Shown: piece by piece, positions 9,061 through 20,834 of the stretch
Layout: every line of letters begins with the position of its first letter
Position numbering within the stretch: the first letter of the stretch is position 1
NCBI GenBank assembly: GCA_900618425.1
Contig: UZAN01043151.1
Location: forward strand, 13,671 to 38,666
Direction of reading: 5' to 3'
Source of the DNA: Echinostoma caproni
Lineage: Eukaryota; Platyhelminthes; Trematoda; Plagiorchiida; Echinostomatidae
Length of the DNA: 24,996 nucleotides
The notes under the pieces: generated by a model
Databases searched by the model: none
Told to the model about the DNA's origin: nothing
The model's input: only the letters and a program-made list of their open reading frames with translations
Made by a program: the position numbers and the translations under genes

Positions 9061-11930
9061 CGACGTGACGACCCGAACCATGACCTCAGTCATGTCGCGA
9101 TGACGCAACATGATGTGACAAGTTGCATGTGAATAAAGGTCATCGGAAATTTCCAGACTTGACCTTGGTCCCGGTTCGCCCCCATTTTCTCCATTCGCTC
9201 CGATTAGATTTGATGGACATAGTTTAATTTTCACACTTAACCTCAATGGATCAATTACGTTGATGTTATAATATTAGATATAAACACACGCATAACTGTA
9301 ATGTCTGAACACGGAGTTACGAAAACAAGCTTATTCGCTATATTGCTGTTTTTCGATATTGGAATTACCATGGTTCCCAGTCAGTTATCTGGCGTTCGCG
9401 GGTAGAGAAAACTCGTTCACGGGCAACCAAAACTTTTCAACCGGGAAAATATCACCTTGACCATATGATTCCCTCTTCATCAGTCTCGATGGCGGAAAGC
9501 TAGCTTGTTCGGATGTGGATCATGCCAACAGTGCATTTATCCGTCAGGACCGTCGCTAGTAAACTTCTTAAATGCTTTGATTCAGAAATCCACACTGCTT
9601 GATCATCAATGTCAAGGTCATTTATTTATTCACGCTACGGAGTTCATCTTCATGAGTAGTAAATCTCATGCAGCTTTTAACAGTTTGTTTTACTCGCTGC
9701 ATACTCACATCCACGTGTGACGACCACTGAAACGTTGCTACAGTTGTTAACTCATTTGAAGCAACACGCACTACGTAACTTGTCCAGTGACCGGAGGTTT
9801 GTCGTTCGACTCTGGCTTTATTATTATTGGTAATATTATTATTATTACTATTCGAGTTACACTGATGTCAGCTGGTTCAAAAAATCACGGCCAAGCCGTG
9901 ATGAATGGAACTTTCTTGCAATCTGGCCAGTACCGGTGCTCACATCCCTTCGTTGTCGAGTATTTTCTTGGTCAGAGCTTCGATAGCCTCGAACCGCGTG
10001 CCATTTTTCTGTTTGGACCAATGATAGATGCACGTATTCAATCACGATTTATGACCTCAGGAATGCTCATTCACCTAGCATTTGGCACTTTATTATTATT
10101 TTACAATTCTGTACAGTCTGGCATTACTTGAAACACATGAAAAGTGACCGAATCATGTAACTAAGCTAAAGAGCTACGGAAAAACACCTTATACTGATAA
10201 TACTTTCTCACTTTCAGGGGGATATTCCTCGAATAAATTTTGCCGGACTTGATCACTGTTCGTGGATTAGTTCCCGAGTAATTGCGGGCATATCCCCTGC
10301 CGCCCCCTCGCACACTTTAGAGCGAGGCCGATACGACTTTCACTTTGTCCTGTCCTGGACCAGTGTAAATGTCCATCTAATTGTTGGTTCCCGTTCTAAC
10401 AGTTCATCAAAGAGAGTCAGTTATTTAGTAAATTAAATCGGACAGGATAAATAAGATCACAAAGATAGAAACGTTTAATTTGCAACGTTTGTTTGGTATT
10501 TTTGTGATCGCCTCTCCTAATGAATGCTGGTCAGCCTGAAAGTCTATTCGTCTCTTCTGAAGTCTGAATAAAACAAGTAACATAATATGAGCAGAATTGA
10601 TATTGGCTATCAATTTCGCGTGCTCTCAGTCAGCTGTCTACGCACATTAAATAGGTCAAATTATATCATAGGAATATATGGACATTTACAATTACATGGG
10701 GTCAAGCAGAAGGCACTGAGTGGTTGATTCATTACCAAAGTCATTTGAGTATGAGTATAAGAGGAGGAGGGGTGGGGAATGTAAGCATAGAAAACAGTTA
10801 CGTAATGGAAACCGATTAGCAATGGTGGAAAGAGAGTTAGACATGGTTACGTAATACGAGAAAGATGCAACCAGAAATGAATTCAAATAGACGCAGAAAG
10901 TTCATCGAGTAAAAAAAAAATGTTCAACCAAGTAGGTCAACGAGAGTTACGTCATAATAATAAAATGAGAAGAGCGAAGTGTCAACGATGATGTAAGAGA
11001 ACGGTCGAGATGATGGAAAGGAAAGGGGAGGGGAATTACCATGGTAGTAACAAGTTGTAATAGTAGATCTTCTAATTCACTCGCGGAGGTCGTGAGCATC
11101 CAGCAACCGCATCTTGGTGCTCGCGCAAACTACTCATAAATGCGAGTAGTATCTCTCAACTCAGTAATAGTTGTTGCCCGAAATGTCACTATGAATTCAT
11201 TTTATAACTGTTCATTGATTATGCCTAACGCGACTGAAAAATACCCGTGAACTGAATCAATAAGTCAAACTGATGATAAAGCTGGTTTTCGGTGCATCAA
11301 CTAGTAGCGAAATATTGGTTGAGCTGGCAATTGACCACTAAAACGTTAAAAATGTATAAATGAAAATCGGACTCGAACAAGAACGTGCCTTAATTCGGTC
11401 CTACAAAAACACAGTTATCAGGTGTGAAAGGATAATGAAGCAGACTCTTTGTGTGAGACACAGAGGAGAGGTTTGGGAAAGTGACGGTAAGCATCCTTGA
11501 TTAAACGTGATCTTGTCTAATACAGTGTGTGACGCACTATTTAGAATGAGTCTGGAATGTATTTATATTTATGCCATAGTATTTATTAGCAGCTCACAAA
11601 TTAGTCAAGAAATTCCCTAAAAGTTCAATCATTCGATGTTTTAGTTCGTTCGTCCCGATATCACAACTCTCCAAAAATCCATCGGGTCGGATTATTGCTT
11701 TGTGCTTAGACTATGAACCCGGAGGAGCTGAGTTCCAATTCCACCCACCACTGCCTTTTGAACGAACAAAATCGATTGTGACGTGATTATGATTGCTTTA
11801 AACAATTGATTAAGTGAATGGTGGTAAATTTCTGAGGGATTTGGGCAATAGATATCACAGTTTGTTCTCCACAGTTTATTCAGAAAGTTTTTATCGCCTG
11901 GCAGAGCAACATCCAATNGCATACAGCAAT
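9061..11930. other. Long non-coding stretch
   Basis: No gene recognised. It may begin with the 3' flank of the Penelope-like element. An ATT/TTA-rich tract lies near 9822-9850. A 114-codon open frame at 9787-10131 and others have no recognisable domain. A purine-rich GA/AGG patch lies near 10765-11035. A box B-like 'GAGTTCCAATTCC' near 11730 hints at another SINE relic. The scaffold N at 11918 lies next to the microsatellite. Confidence 0.4.
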
Positions 11931-11931
11931 C

Positions 11932-11964
11932 AACCGACCGACCGACGGACCGACAGACCGACGC

Positions 11965-12013
<49 letters not shown>

Positions 12014-12024
12014 TAGACAGATGG
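11932..12024 (+). repeat. (GACC)n then (GACA)n tetranucleotide microsatellite
   Basis: An impure GACC array (11932-11963) passes into a nearly pure ACAG/GACA array (about 11969-12012) with GATA/GATG interruptions at its end. The two related units look like a microsatellite that drifted by C-to-A change. Confidence 0.9.
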
Positions 12025-13030
12025 ACAAATTCACGGATTCACAGATATTCTCTGCTATGAGATTAGGATCAGAATAACGAGTATGCATGTCATGAGTGCC
12101 GGGAAGAGAACATGAAATGAAAGTTTTTCCTTTGCTAAGCTAGCTTACGGATTTTGATGGATCACATGCCGGGTGTGTATGTGTATTCGAATCTATACAG
12201 AATTGATTATTTCTGGTATAACAACTCCCTTAAACTAACCGTGTAAGATGATACATTCTCCGTCTTTTGGTTTCTTACTTTCCACTCGCTACATCTGTCT
12301 GCACATTCTCTATACCGGAACAACCAGTCAGGTTTCTAATCACCTGTACCAAATCATGGTTGTAATCAATCAGTCAATCAATTAATCAATGGGGATGATT
12401 TGATACGAGACCACTTTTTTTATCGTGAACCATGTATGAACTGAACTTCCGACACGGAGCTCAAATGACGTTTAAATTTGGAGTGCAAATCTTTTCAGAC
12501 GCCATATCCCCTCATGCTTATCTGTTCCGTTGAATAAGGCTGACAGGGTACAGAGAATGTCTGATGAGTGAAAGATTTTATTCATCGATCACCAATTCAC
12601 ATCCTGAAGTTAGGTTGATAGTGGTAGATTTCCGGTAATCAGGTTACTCGGACCGGTTGAAACCAGAACACACATAAATGGTGTTAAACAGTTAAACATA
12701 GAAACGGTAGCTATGTGGTCCGTATTTGAACTTACTTGGTAGGTATGAATATTGATGAAACTCGTGCAACAATCTGGCTTTCGTCACATCTCTTCCTCTT
12801 CCAGATGGGATCAAATATGCTATTACCTCGCATCAGACGCAGCGTATCTATTCACATATATTGTTGTCTTAATTAGTCAAATGCTCTTGAAATGTACAAT
12901 TTTGAACGACGATTTTTGGCACATTAGTGGAAAAACCTCGTAACAATTTATTTATAAAACTGTCTCATAGGCAGGGCAAAAGTATTGCTTTTTCGGGATG
13001 GATACGCACACCAACTTTGCACATGGATTA
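12025..13030. other. Non-coding stretch
   Basis: Anonymous sequence with short CAAT-type repeats near 12365-12390. Nothing recognisable as a gene. Confidence 0.35.
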
Positions 13031-13031
13031 C

Positions 13032-13059
13032 ACAACAACAACAACAACAACAACAACAA
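13032..13059 (+). repeat. (ACA)n microsatellite
   Basis: About nine uninterrupted ACA units. In one frame this gives a polyglutamine stretch, but the surrounding frame does not look coding. Confidence 0.9.
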
Positions 13060-14637
13060 GTGAAGCTTCGGCTCCTTAATGTCTCTTCAATCAGATTGTC
13101 TTTCGACTACAAAGTCCAGATTAGGCTATGGTTGGCATTCACTCATTCCAGCACTGGTCTACTATATAACCACAGTCCGTGAGGTAGAAGCGTTTTCCTC
13201 CACCATGTTCCCACGGTTGTAAACAGCAGTCTGTCCAAAAACAGGTGTTCACACAGGTAAAAAATCCCTGACTTTTCACTCGGTATAACCATAATGTTCA
13301 CCCAGACTTGTCCGGGAGACACACATTCGCATGCGATTGGTTCATGCGAGGTTTAGAAAAATATTGCCCTTGTAAGCTCAAAGCCATATAACCTCTAAGA
13401 GCATGATCATTTCAACTCAAGCGTTAACTAGTTTGCTTGATTCTTTTCTGTTGCGGAAGAGGAACTAGAAGTGTGGGATTTATTAGACCACAAGTCACCT
13501 GGGCGATAAATGATCAACATCATTGCAGTTTTTGCCAATTGACGAATCCTCACTCAGATAATGTTACATAACAGGCGCGGTACTTACACTTTCCATTCAC
13601 TTCTTCGACAAAACGTATTTTATTCCGCGCTGAATGCCAGGGAAAAGAGTACACACTTTGGTTGTACACTGTACGTCCAACTGGAGCTATCCCACAAATA
13701 GCCTACTTTTTGTACATTGTTCTCGTCGAAACTGTCAACTATTGCTCCTAATACTGAAGCGTTCCGAAAGTCCTGCTTCTGTTTTTAGCTTTCTGTTACG
13801 CGTCACGTACTATTTGTCATGCTTCACTATTACAAACCTGTTTCTCAAGAGCGCCGTTGACACGCATTTTGGTATGCATTCAGTCAAAGCTTCGTCTGGC
13901 TTTTGTTTTACAAAACTTCGACAATCCTAAATTATCCACTGCTTCCGGCTTAGACCTATTTGCTAATCTATCTTCTCTCTCCTTGAAATGGTTCATAAAA
14001 TTTACAGCCTAAAGGGCGGACAAGGCATGTCAAGTGTTGTGTATAAGATCACAAGTAGCTGTCTACAAAATCGATGCTCTTATCACCTTACCTTTCTGAC
14101 TATAGATCAGACAAATCGTTCATAAAGCATGGAATGATCCATCTATGTGGTTCCATGGTTTCACCTGCAGACTACCTTTGAGTTGATAACTAATGGAACA
14201 CGTAGCAAAAAGCCTTGATGGATAATAAGGATACAGTCTTATTCACACTGACTGCGTAGCGTTTCTCAACCGTATATTTGCAGCGTGTTTGCCTTCAACG
14301 GAGACATTCTGAACTGCATCGAGAAGCATCGAATGATCCCGATAAACAGCAATTTTGTTCAGCAAAAAAACCGCAGTTTCGTTGGACACAGATACTCACA
14401 ACGGGACTCGAGGAGACTCAAAACATGAGCACACACACACTCATGCTAACCGTCTGCGATCAGTTAAAACCTACACTGTAGATCGCCTATTTGACAAGCG
14501 AATTGAACCAATTCAAAATTATGTGAAAGTCTGACTACGTTTAGAGGTAAAAACACAAAACACAAAACACCTTTTGTTAGTACTTTAAAAACTTTACAAT
14601 TTCGAAACACCGCGCTTTGACTTAGCTCGACTCTCCC

Positions 14638-14641
<4 letters not shown>
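13060..14641. other. Non-coding stretch
   Basis: No gene recognised. The 98-codon open frame at 13634-13930 is serine- and phenylalanine-rich and could be an old retroelement piece, but I can match no motif. Confidence 0.35.

Positions 14642-14687
<46 letters not shown>
14642..14687 (+). repeat. (TG)n microsatellite
   Basis: About 23 uninterrupted TG units. It lies downstream of the possible last exon of the minus-strand Ig gene. Confidence 0.95.
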
Positions 14688-14689
<2 letters not shown>

Positions 14690-14836
14690 GTCGAAACACA
14701 GTTGTACCAAAATGGAATCCATGTACCGAAATTTGAAATGTTTGAGTCATTGAAAACTTGTTTATTGATACGTGATCAATTGAGTTGTGAGATTTCGATC
14801 GAAAAATCACTGAGTTCTCTTAAAATCAGACCCTGA

Positions 14837-14931
14837 TTAGTCAAAGTACCCAGTCACATCAGTTACCAGTGCAACGAGATAAACGACAACCAATTTCAAT
14901 CTAATAGGAATCACTTGGAAGTAAAACAATT
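14837..14931 (-). CDS. Possible last exon of the Ig-domain gene
   Basis: A splice acceptor (TTGCATCAG) gives a start after two bases, compatible with the phase-1 end of exon 15806-15940. The reading has 30 residues ending at TAA (14837-14839). It contains a hydrophobic segment (LVVVYLVALV), as expected of a membrane or GPI-signal end. The tail after it is not typical of a GPI signal, and the polypyrimidine tract is modest, so this is only a candidate. The true last exon may lie further downstream. Confidence 0.2.
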
Positions 14932-15805
14932 CTGATGCAATTGTCCACAAGAAATTAGGTAAAAATGTCTCTATTTTGGTGAATTGATTCACTTTCCTCA
15001 TTTGAACTTTATAAGGGGATAAAGGTAGATTAATCGATCGATCGATCAAGATAACAGAGTTGAAACTTAACTATGTAATTCGATGGAATACCGCCTAATT
15101 GCCTATGTAGATCGATGCATCGCTCTTTTATTTATTTTCCCCCAACAATATGTTTTGCTACACGCGTTTTGGTTGTTCGAGTGAGCACTGAAACCGAAAT
15201 GTGAGCACAGATAATATCCGGATAAATTTAAACATGCGGACAGCATCGAAATTACTGGCCACTTTTTCTGTGTTTATTGATTGACCGGATTTTATACATT
15301 TTGTGATCTATGAGGGTAAATAAACGAATTTTCGTTACGACAATCTGTCTTCTATTACTCTGGGTTCATGGAATTTAAGCATGAATTATACTCACGGAAA
15401 TCATCTGGATGTAGGAGAATATGATACTTTATCAGTTGAGAGCGAATTCAGTGCTTCCGAGACAGGGAACCCATGACTGAACAAGATCATGCCGTCAATC
15501 TTGATGCGCACAACCTCCATCCAACGAGTTCCTCGTTCACAATACAGATGGACACATATTTATATGCACCAATTATATGTGCTAGTGAGAATGAAACTGG
15601 AGTGTAGTGTTAATTCAGTGTAAGTTCAACTGAAAATTGCTCGTGTAAATGAAACCATCATTATAAATACTAATGATAATGAAATATTTAAGAAATCGAA
15701 CCCAAAACGTGCAAAAAATGATGAACATTTTGTTTTCATGAGATCATCCCCACGATGAAATTCAAATCAGACGAAACACATGCGCACATTCATAAAGTAA
15801 CTCAC

Positions 15806-15940
15806 GGAAAACCTCTGTACTGTTCCGAAAAATTCCGAAAGGCGTTTCCACGACACACGTATATGCACCGTAATCTTCACTTGTTAGATTTGCTATAAAA
15901 AGTGTTGTCTTAACTTCTTTATTCACCGAACTGACCTTGT
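15806..15940 (-). CDS. Ig gene exon: second half of Ig3
   Basis: Part of a lachesin/IgLON-like neural or epithelial adhesion protein. The exon starts after acceptor AAACAATCAG and ends at donor GTGAGT, with length 2+132+1 (phase 1 to 1). The reading contains TTLFIANLTSEDYGAYTC, the E-F strands of an I-set Ig domain with the F-strand cysteine. The G strand 'FGIFRNSTEVF' follows. Two N-glycosylation sites are present (NLT, NST). It joins exon 16203-16391 in frame (G+AC gives Asp). Confidence 0.88.
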
Positions 15941-16202
15941 CTGATTGTTTGGAAGTAATGATTTGGAAAGGGAAGGAAAAGAATTGAGATAGAGACTTCC
16001 ACCATGAAACATGTGGACTACCATGAAGAAATCGCACTTCTCTTTTCGGCTACTTACTAAACATAAGTAGTCTAAATATAAAACAGAAATTGCTCGCATC
16101 ATTTCCCAGTCGAGCATATCTGATTTGGTGAGTGTGATAGGTGAACGCACGTACAATCAACGAGAATGTGCCAACAGAATCCAACAAATTCGATCAACTC
16201 AC

Positions 16203-16391
16203 CCACTGAAACACAATATTTTTCATTTGGCATGGGAATCAAACAATTGCTGTTCGGACCGTGTATCGGACGTCTCTCAAATTCCCAGTAGAATGCATTG
16301 ATTGGATTGCCTCTGATCACTGCACGGACCATTGTGGTTCGATGAATTGATTGTCCAATTTTTTGATTGGCCATCTTGATCGTTGGTGGAA
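16203..16391 (-). CDS. Ig gene exon: first half of Ig3
   Basis: The acceptor GTCTGGCACAG follows a CT-rich tract; the donor is GTGAGT; length is 2+186+1. Joined to exon 19790-19918 it recreates the linker VQFPPTIKM, a typical Ig2-Ig3 join (T+TT gives Phe). The core tryptophan is in FYWEF. The B-strand position that normally holds cysteine reads alanine (MVRAVIRGNP), although the partner exon keeps its F-strand cysteine. Two other cysteines occur (NCLIP and KYC). Exon assignment is strong from phase and linker; the missing cysteine is unusual. Confidence 0.85.
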
Positions 16392-17559
16392 CTGTGCCAG
16401 ACAGTTGTGAGAGAGAGAGCCCCGGGGATCAAAATGGCGGATCGAAGGATCGGAATAACGTGGAAAATCGATTGATGTTTTAACAAATTACGCTGAATAC
16501 ACGAAGAAATTTACTCTGCCAAACCAGATATTTTCTAGTTCAGGCGAGACCGTTATACGTTGATTGATGTTTCTGCCGTCAATCACACTACCCATTAGAA
16601 AAGGTCTGTTGAAACACCTGTAAATACTCAAGTACTTTTCAGGACAAGTTCCCAGACTATGGGAAGGTTTGGATGGACTGCAGTTCAAATCTTCGTCTTT
16701 GATGTTCAATTCAGGGGAAGAGAATAACATAATAACTGTTACGTTGCATTGAGCAACGAAGTCATTGTTTTCCATTTTTCCAATTAGTCTGCCGAATAAT
16801 TCACGTAGACTTTGCCTCTAAAATAGAGGGATGATGTTTTCTGCTACAGTTTGTTTATGTTTTGCGATAGCTTAAGAAACACCAACTGTAGTGTGAAAAG
16901 ACAAATACTGAAAAATCCTTCGAACAGTTTGAATGATCCGACAACTTAGCTTGTGAGATGCACCCCGGTAGGAGATGACCGCGATTGGGTTCAGATCCCG
17001 TCCAACTTATAGTTATAGATTACTTGAACTTGTCAGTGCTCAACTGTAGCGAAACTTCATGCACATTAGAAGGGAAATCACTGCTTTTCGCTTACTGCTC
17101 TCTTGCGGAGGTTACGATATAAACAAGGAGTAAATCATGTAGCAAAATTCGCTTTGATAAAGGTCAAAAAGCTCTAAATTTCCATATATTGTCGAGGGGG
17201 TTGTTCTCTTGGCGTCTTCTTTATGACCTAAGAATCAAGATTTGAACCGTACCGCTGGCACCCAATTTCGGTGGTTGATAACCTCAATGTTATCCTATTC
17301 CCTACCACTACCGAACCAATGAAGACATTGTGTGGTTCTGTGGGTTGGGTTAATAATTATTATGACTGTTTGTGACTATGAAATCCATTCTTTTTGCCGT
17401 TCACCGCGCAAGATCATCCGGTGGCCTCCCGGTAGCAAAGTCACCCAATTATCACTCCGGAGGACGTGTCGAATCACATCACTGCCATCACTACCGCCTA
17501 ACTTTTCCGACAATGTGTGTTATATGGCAGCCCTTGATTGGTCGCTTCCCTCTTCTAGA
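16392..17559. other. Intron sequence, with open frame and tRNA-like relic
   Basis: Part of the 3.4-kb intron of the Ig gene. A 95-codon minus-strand open frame (16488-16775) is cysteine-bearing but unrecognised. A tRNA-like segment lies at 16945-17010, with box B-like GGGTTCAGATCCC preceded by TTAGCTTGTGAGATGC. No ribozyme core follows it. Confidence 0.45.
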
Positions 17560-18545
17560 AAATGTTNGTGATCAGAATGTATGTACACAGCTGAAGATAG
17601 TCGAGTTAAGCACACCCTGTGATCATGATGCTTCTTCTTACTCTCATGAAAATGTTGAGGGGAATTGGTTGCATGAAAATTCGTGTCAGATTGGTTCGAG
17701 ATAGCCTGACATAAGATCACATCATCAGCATAGTTAAAGGTCATGGTTGGCGGGATAGAGTGTACGTCCCTGAGGAATGTTAGAAATAAGTGGGTACTGG
17801 CCACAGTACTCTGAAAGATTCCAGAATTATGCACCAACGATTTGAAAGTAGTGCTGGTTACATTCGTTCTTGGAATACTTCCTGTGAAATAGTCTTTCAT
17901 GAACGACAATAAATTGGTGGAGCAACCAAATGACTGTAAAGGTCAGAGAAGAAGAGATCATGGAACGGAATCGAAACCGGAATAATAATCAAGAAAAACG
18001 CAGCGCACAGATTTTTGGGAAGCATCTAAAGTTTCGTAAATAAAGTGAATCCGTGAAGAGACAACACCTATTTGGCTTATACGCAGATCATGGGGAACGT
18101 TGATACCAAACCTGAATCTGGTGAAAATAACGCTCTCTGCTAGCTTACGTCCAGAGGAAGTGATGGCTATAGAACGAAAGCATTTAGATAAAATGGTAGA
18201 TGAAGATGGTTTAAAAAAAGGGGTACAATGGTGAACAGTGTCTCCAGGAATCCGGAAATTAATATGTAGAAATGCGTTTGTTAATGAAGGATGCGAACAT
18301 CTCCATGAGTGAATCAACGCCATATGTGAGCATCAAAGAAGATGGACTATCGGGGTTAACAGTACTTGTGATTTTTGTAATTTTAAGAAGGCGGTGGACC
18401 TCCTTATGGGTGACTGGATCTACGGTAAATAGACAAAACAATAAACTCCACTTCCTTGATATTCGTTCATTGTCATCCTTGAGAGAATGCTCGACACGGT
18501 GTTTGCATATTTCGCGGGAACCATTGGAAACAATCAAGTCCCTGG
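17560..18545 (-). pseudogene. Second LINE copy (reverse transcriptase fragment)
   Basis: This is the same family as 375-3633. The minus strand reads, in broken frames: DPVTHKEVHRLLKITKIT (near 18420), FRSIAITSSGRKLAE (near 18150), QKSVRCVFLDY (near 17990), MKDYFTGSI.RTN (near 17890), and TFNYADDVILCQAISNQSD with YADD at 17721-17732. Deletions and frameshifts separate the pieces, and an N lies at 17567. It lies inside the Ig gene intron in the same orientation as the gene. Only the RT part is present, truncated at both ends. Confidence 0.9.
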
Positions 18546-18954
18546 ATCGCTTAATACACCAATCATGAGTAACTATTCCGTTTTAACATCTCACAATAGT
18601 TGTTCTCTGTCCATATTGATCCATTCAAATTCTCTCGGTGTGTGATGATCCTGTTGTATTTTCACAATGCGGACATCATTGTACTTTAAACTTAGCTCCG
18701 TTTTGCGCATTATTCTATAGTCGGGCCTAGAAGAACTTGATACAATATGAAATCAGGCTAATTCACCCCTCCCTAAACTGTTTTATGTCACACAGTGGTG
18801 GCCAGACCCTCCCTCATCAGCAAAGAGATCTAAGACGGATCAGCGCTAACCCACTTTGGGGAAACCCGAAATGAAACTAAACTGACCATATTCACTTGCA
18901 TAGCTGATCATGTGTATGGGTGATGAGCGTAAGGACACTATCTGATTGTGTTTA
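18546..18954. other. Intron sequence without recognisable feature
   Basis: Anonymous intronic DNA between the LINE fragment and the inverted pair of ribozyme repeats. Confidence 0.35.
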
Positions 18955-19165
18955 TAACCGATGGGAAGATTTGTGATGACCGACACAATGAGCTCACTGG
19001 ACAGCTGTTTCGTCCTGTTTGGGGAACTCGTCAGAAGTGCACACCTTTAGTGTCCCTGTCTGGACTCGAATTGCGAACATTCGGGTCGGGACTTTAAACC
19101 CTTACCCCTAGGCTACACGTTCGACGGTCATCACATTGTGATGCGAATGGTTTAAGCAATTAAGA
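18955..19165 (-). mobile_element. Ribozyme repeat, family 2 copy 2
   Basis: The minus strand begins with the CTTAAACCATTCGC head shared with 7585-7665. Then come box A-like GTGTAGCCTAGGGGTAAGGG (19118-19099), box B-like GCAATTCGAGTCC (19074-19062) and the ribozyme core (18994-19040). It ends in ACAAATCTTCCCAT. The inverted arms of the other family 2 copies are absent. It therefore represents the plain tRNA-headed form. Confidence 0.75.
18994..19040 (-). ncRNA. Hammerhead-type motif, copy 4 (one core change)
   Basis: GCACTT, then CTGACGA (19034-19028; the usual core is CTGATGA), then stem-loop II GTTCCCCAAACAGGAC (19027-19012), GAAAC, AGCT, GTC and CAGTGA. CUGANGA tolerates any base at this position, so the core may still be acceptable. 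Stem II carries a two-base insertion relative to copy 3. Confidence 0.75.
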
Positions 19166-19184
19166 GCGGAAAATTCGGAATAAT

Positions 19185-19505
19185 CTATTCGATTGTTCAC
19201 AGGCACCAGACACTGTTGCTGGGCTTGAGTGTGGGTTTCATCCCATAGGAGATTGTTAATTCCTCACTAGTTGTAGTGGTAAAGGTAAGGGCTTGAAGTT
19301 CCGACCCAAATGTTCGCGGTTCTAGTCCTGACGGGGAAACAAAAAGTATACACTACTGAAAAGTCCCAAAACACAGAACGAAACAGCTGTCCAGTGCGCT
19401 CGTTGTATTCCCATGGCTTATAAATGCATTCAACTGGTAGAGAGTTTACAATCTCCCAGGGGGTGAAATCCACATCCAAGACCATAACACTTCCATTTCG
19501 CCTAT
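19185..19505 (+). mobile_element. Ribozyme repeat, family 2 copy 3, with inverted arms
   Basis: A plus-strand element with the same plan as 7216-7555. Imperfect inverted arms (19206-19276 and 19420-19492) enclose box A-like TAGTGGTAAAGGTAAGGG, box B-like GCGGTTCTAGTCC (19316-19328) and a ribozyme relic (19350-19397). It sits head to head with copy 18955-19165, giving a roughly 170-bp inverted pair within one intron. Confidence 0.75.
19350..19397 (+). ncRNA. Hammerhead-type motif, copy 5 (damaged)
   Basis: The core reads CTGAAAA at 19356-19362 in place of CTGATGA. A lengthened stem II region follows (GTCCCAAAACACAGAAC), then GAAAC (19380-19384), AGCT, GTC (19389-19391) and CAGTGC. The 3' half and cleavage triplet are intact, but the catalytic 5' half is broken. 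Confidence 0.6.
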
Positions 19506-19789
19506 TCACAAAGCAGTTGGCAATTTGATTGCAAACGTTTCATCACCAGCCTAGGTGATATCATCAGTGCTTGTGAAGTGGCCACTTCACAATCGAATGA
19601 ATTATTTCACACACATTTGTTAGTCTTAGAAACCATCTGAATTTATAATATCATCCTTTGTTTAGTATAATATGCATTGCTTAGATTCATCGTTTCTCCT
19701 TCTCGTTCTCTCGATTTCTCCCCACCCACCCACCCACATCCCTGATACGTGTATTTATGTATTCAGGAAACCGGCCAACACTCACTCAC

Positions 19790-19918
19790 ATTGCACATCC
19801 AGTTCAATCACACGAGCGGCAGTTTGTTGTAATCCATTCGTGGCGAAACATTTGTACAGTCCATGCAAATTTCTGGTCACATTGGTGATGGTGAGTTGAT
19901 TCGGTTCCATTTTGAATC
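19790..19918 (-). CDS. Ig gene exon: second half of Ig2
   Basis: The acceptor GAATTTACAG and donor GTGAGT give 2+126+1 bases. The reading FKMEPNQLTITNVTR...HGLYKC holds the E-F strands with the F-strand cysteine. The G strand ends IELDVQ, and an NVT glycosylation site is present. It joins exon 21307-21477 (A+GA gives Arg) and exon 16203-16391 (T+TT gives Phe) in frame. The role is the same adhesion-type ectodomain. Confidence 0.9.
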
Positions 19919-20834
19919 CTGTAAATTCGCGCGGCCGCGGTGGCGGGGTGGGTGGATGAAGCGGGGTGGGAGAGCACAAAATTTGCAATTGATATCACGT
20001 GTACAGTTGAGGTACTGGCGAGTAAACGAGGATGTAATTGTGATGCGAGATCCGCTAAAATCTATCATTTGGAGTTGGAAATCTATATGGGTTTGAGAAT
20101 GAGACACTATGGCAGAATCCAATTTCGTTTAGAGCACAGTATTGGTCCCGTAATCGTATGTTTTCTTTCACCCCTCTGTCTTTTTTATGTGTGTTGAAAT
20201 GAAGTAGATCTCAGTCTTAAATCCCTGTTGAGCGCACTCATTTACGTCGATGCTAAGTAGTTGGTCGTTTTTTGCCAGACAGCTAAGCTAAACACAAAGG
20301 ATGATGCACTGTTCACGGTAGAGGATATAGCCAAGGTAAAGTTGAACCGATTTCCCCACACATTGCTTATTGAGTGCCTACCGTGAGTAATGCACTTTTC
20401 ATTCTGTGTGTCACTAGCTTATTCTAATAGTAAGATTTGTTATGAGGCTGGAGTCGAAGTTACTGAGGTGAGTTTTTGAGATTGGGCAGTTTTTCATCAA
20501 TCAAAGGCTTAGCAACCACAACCAGTTATTCCTTAGCTGTATCTAGCCCACTCTGGTTCAATAACCGGTAGAACTGAACGAAGCAGAACACAGTCATTTA
20601 GTTTGATAAAGAGGTGGAGACTAGAAGCGGATGCCTGTTATCGGAAGAAGCATTACGGCATAAAGAACACCCCCAAATAACACTAGGGTGGGCAGTTATT
20701 TTTACATGCTCGCGCTTAAGAAACTTCTGGATCAAACAATTAGTGACTAATGTGCGGACAGTAGAAAACGCAAGATGATTCGACGAAAATGAACATCAGT
20801 ACTTGTTATGTTGCATTTGTTTACAGGGCCAGTT
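19919..20834. other. Intron sequence
   Basis: The start of the 1.4-kb intron between the two Ig2 exons. A G/C-rich patch (19930-19975) lies just upstream (in gene sense) of the acceptor and supplies the C-rich tract. No other feature recognised. Confidence 0.4.

Noticed and set aside
9787..10131. 114-codon plus-strand open frame
   Set aside because: Begins in an ATT-rich tract, shows no domain, no splice or codon signal, and a comparable frame exists on the other strand.
11274..11282. CTGATGA-like hammerhead core
   Set aside because: No GAAA at usable distance and no stem II; the heptamer alone is expected by chance. The same applies to 12560-12575 and to the reverse-strand matches at 9473 and 23322.
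11932..12024. CRISPR-like array
   Set aside because: Simple 4-bp tandem repeat without spacers, in a eukaryotic context.
11814..12077. 87-codon frame over the GACA repeat
   Set aside because: Open only because the tetranucleotide repeat has no stop in this frame.
13634..13930. 98-codon plus-strand open frame
   Set aside because: Low complexity of Ser/Leu/Phe, no recognisable motif or family.
14645..14836. Open frames across the (TG)n tract
   Set aside because: Microsatellite translation (alternating Cys-Val, or His-Thr on the other strand), not coding.
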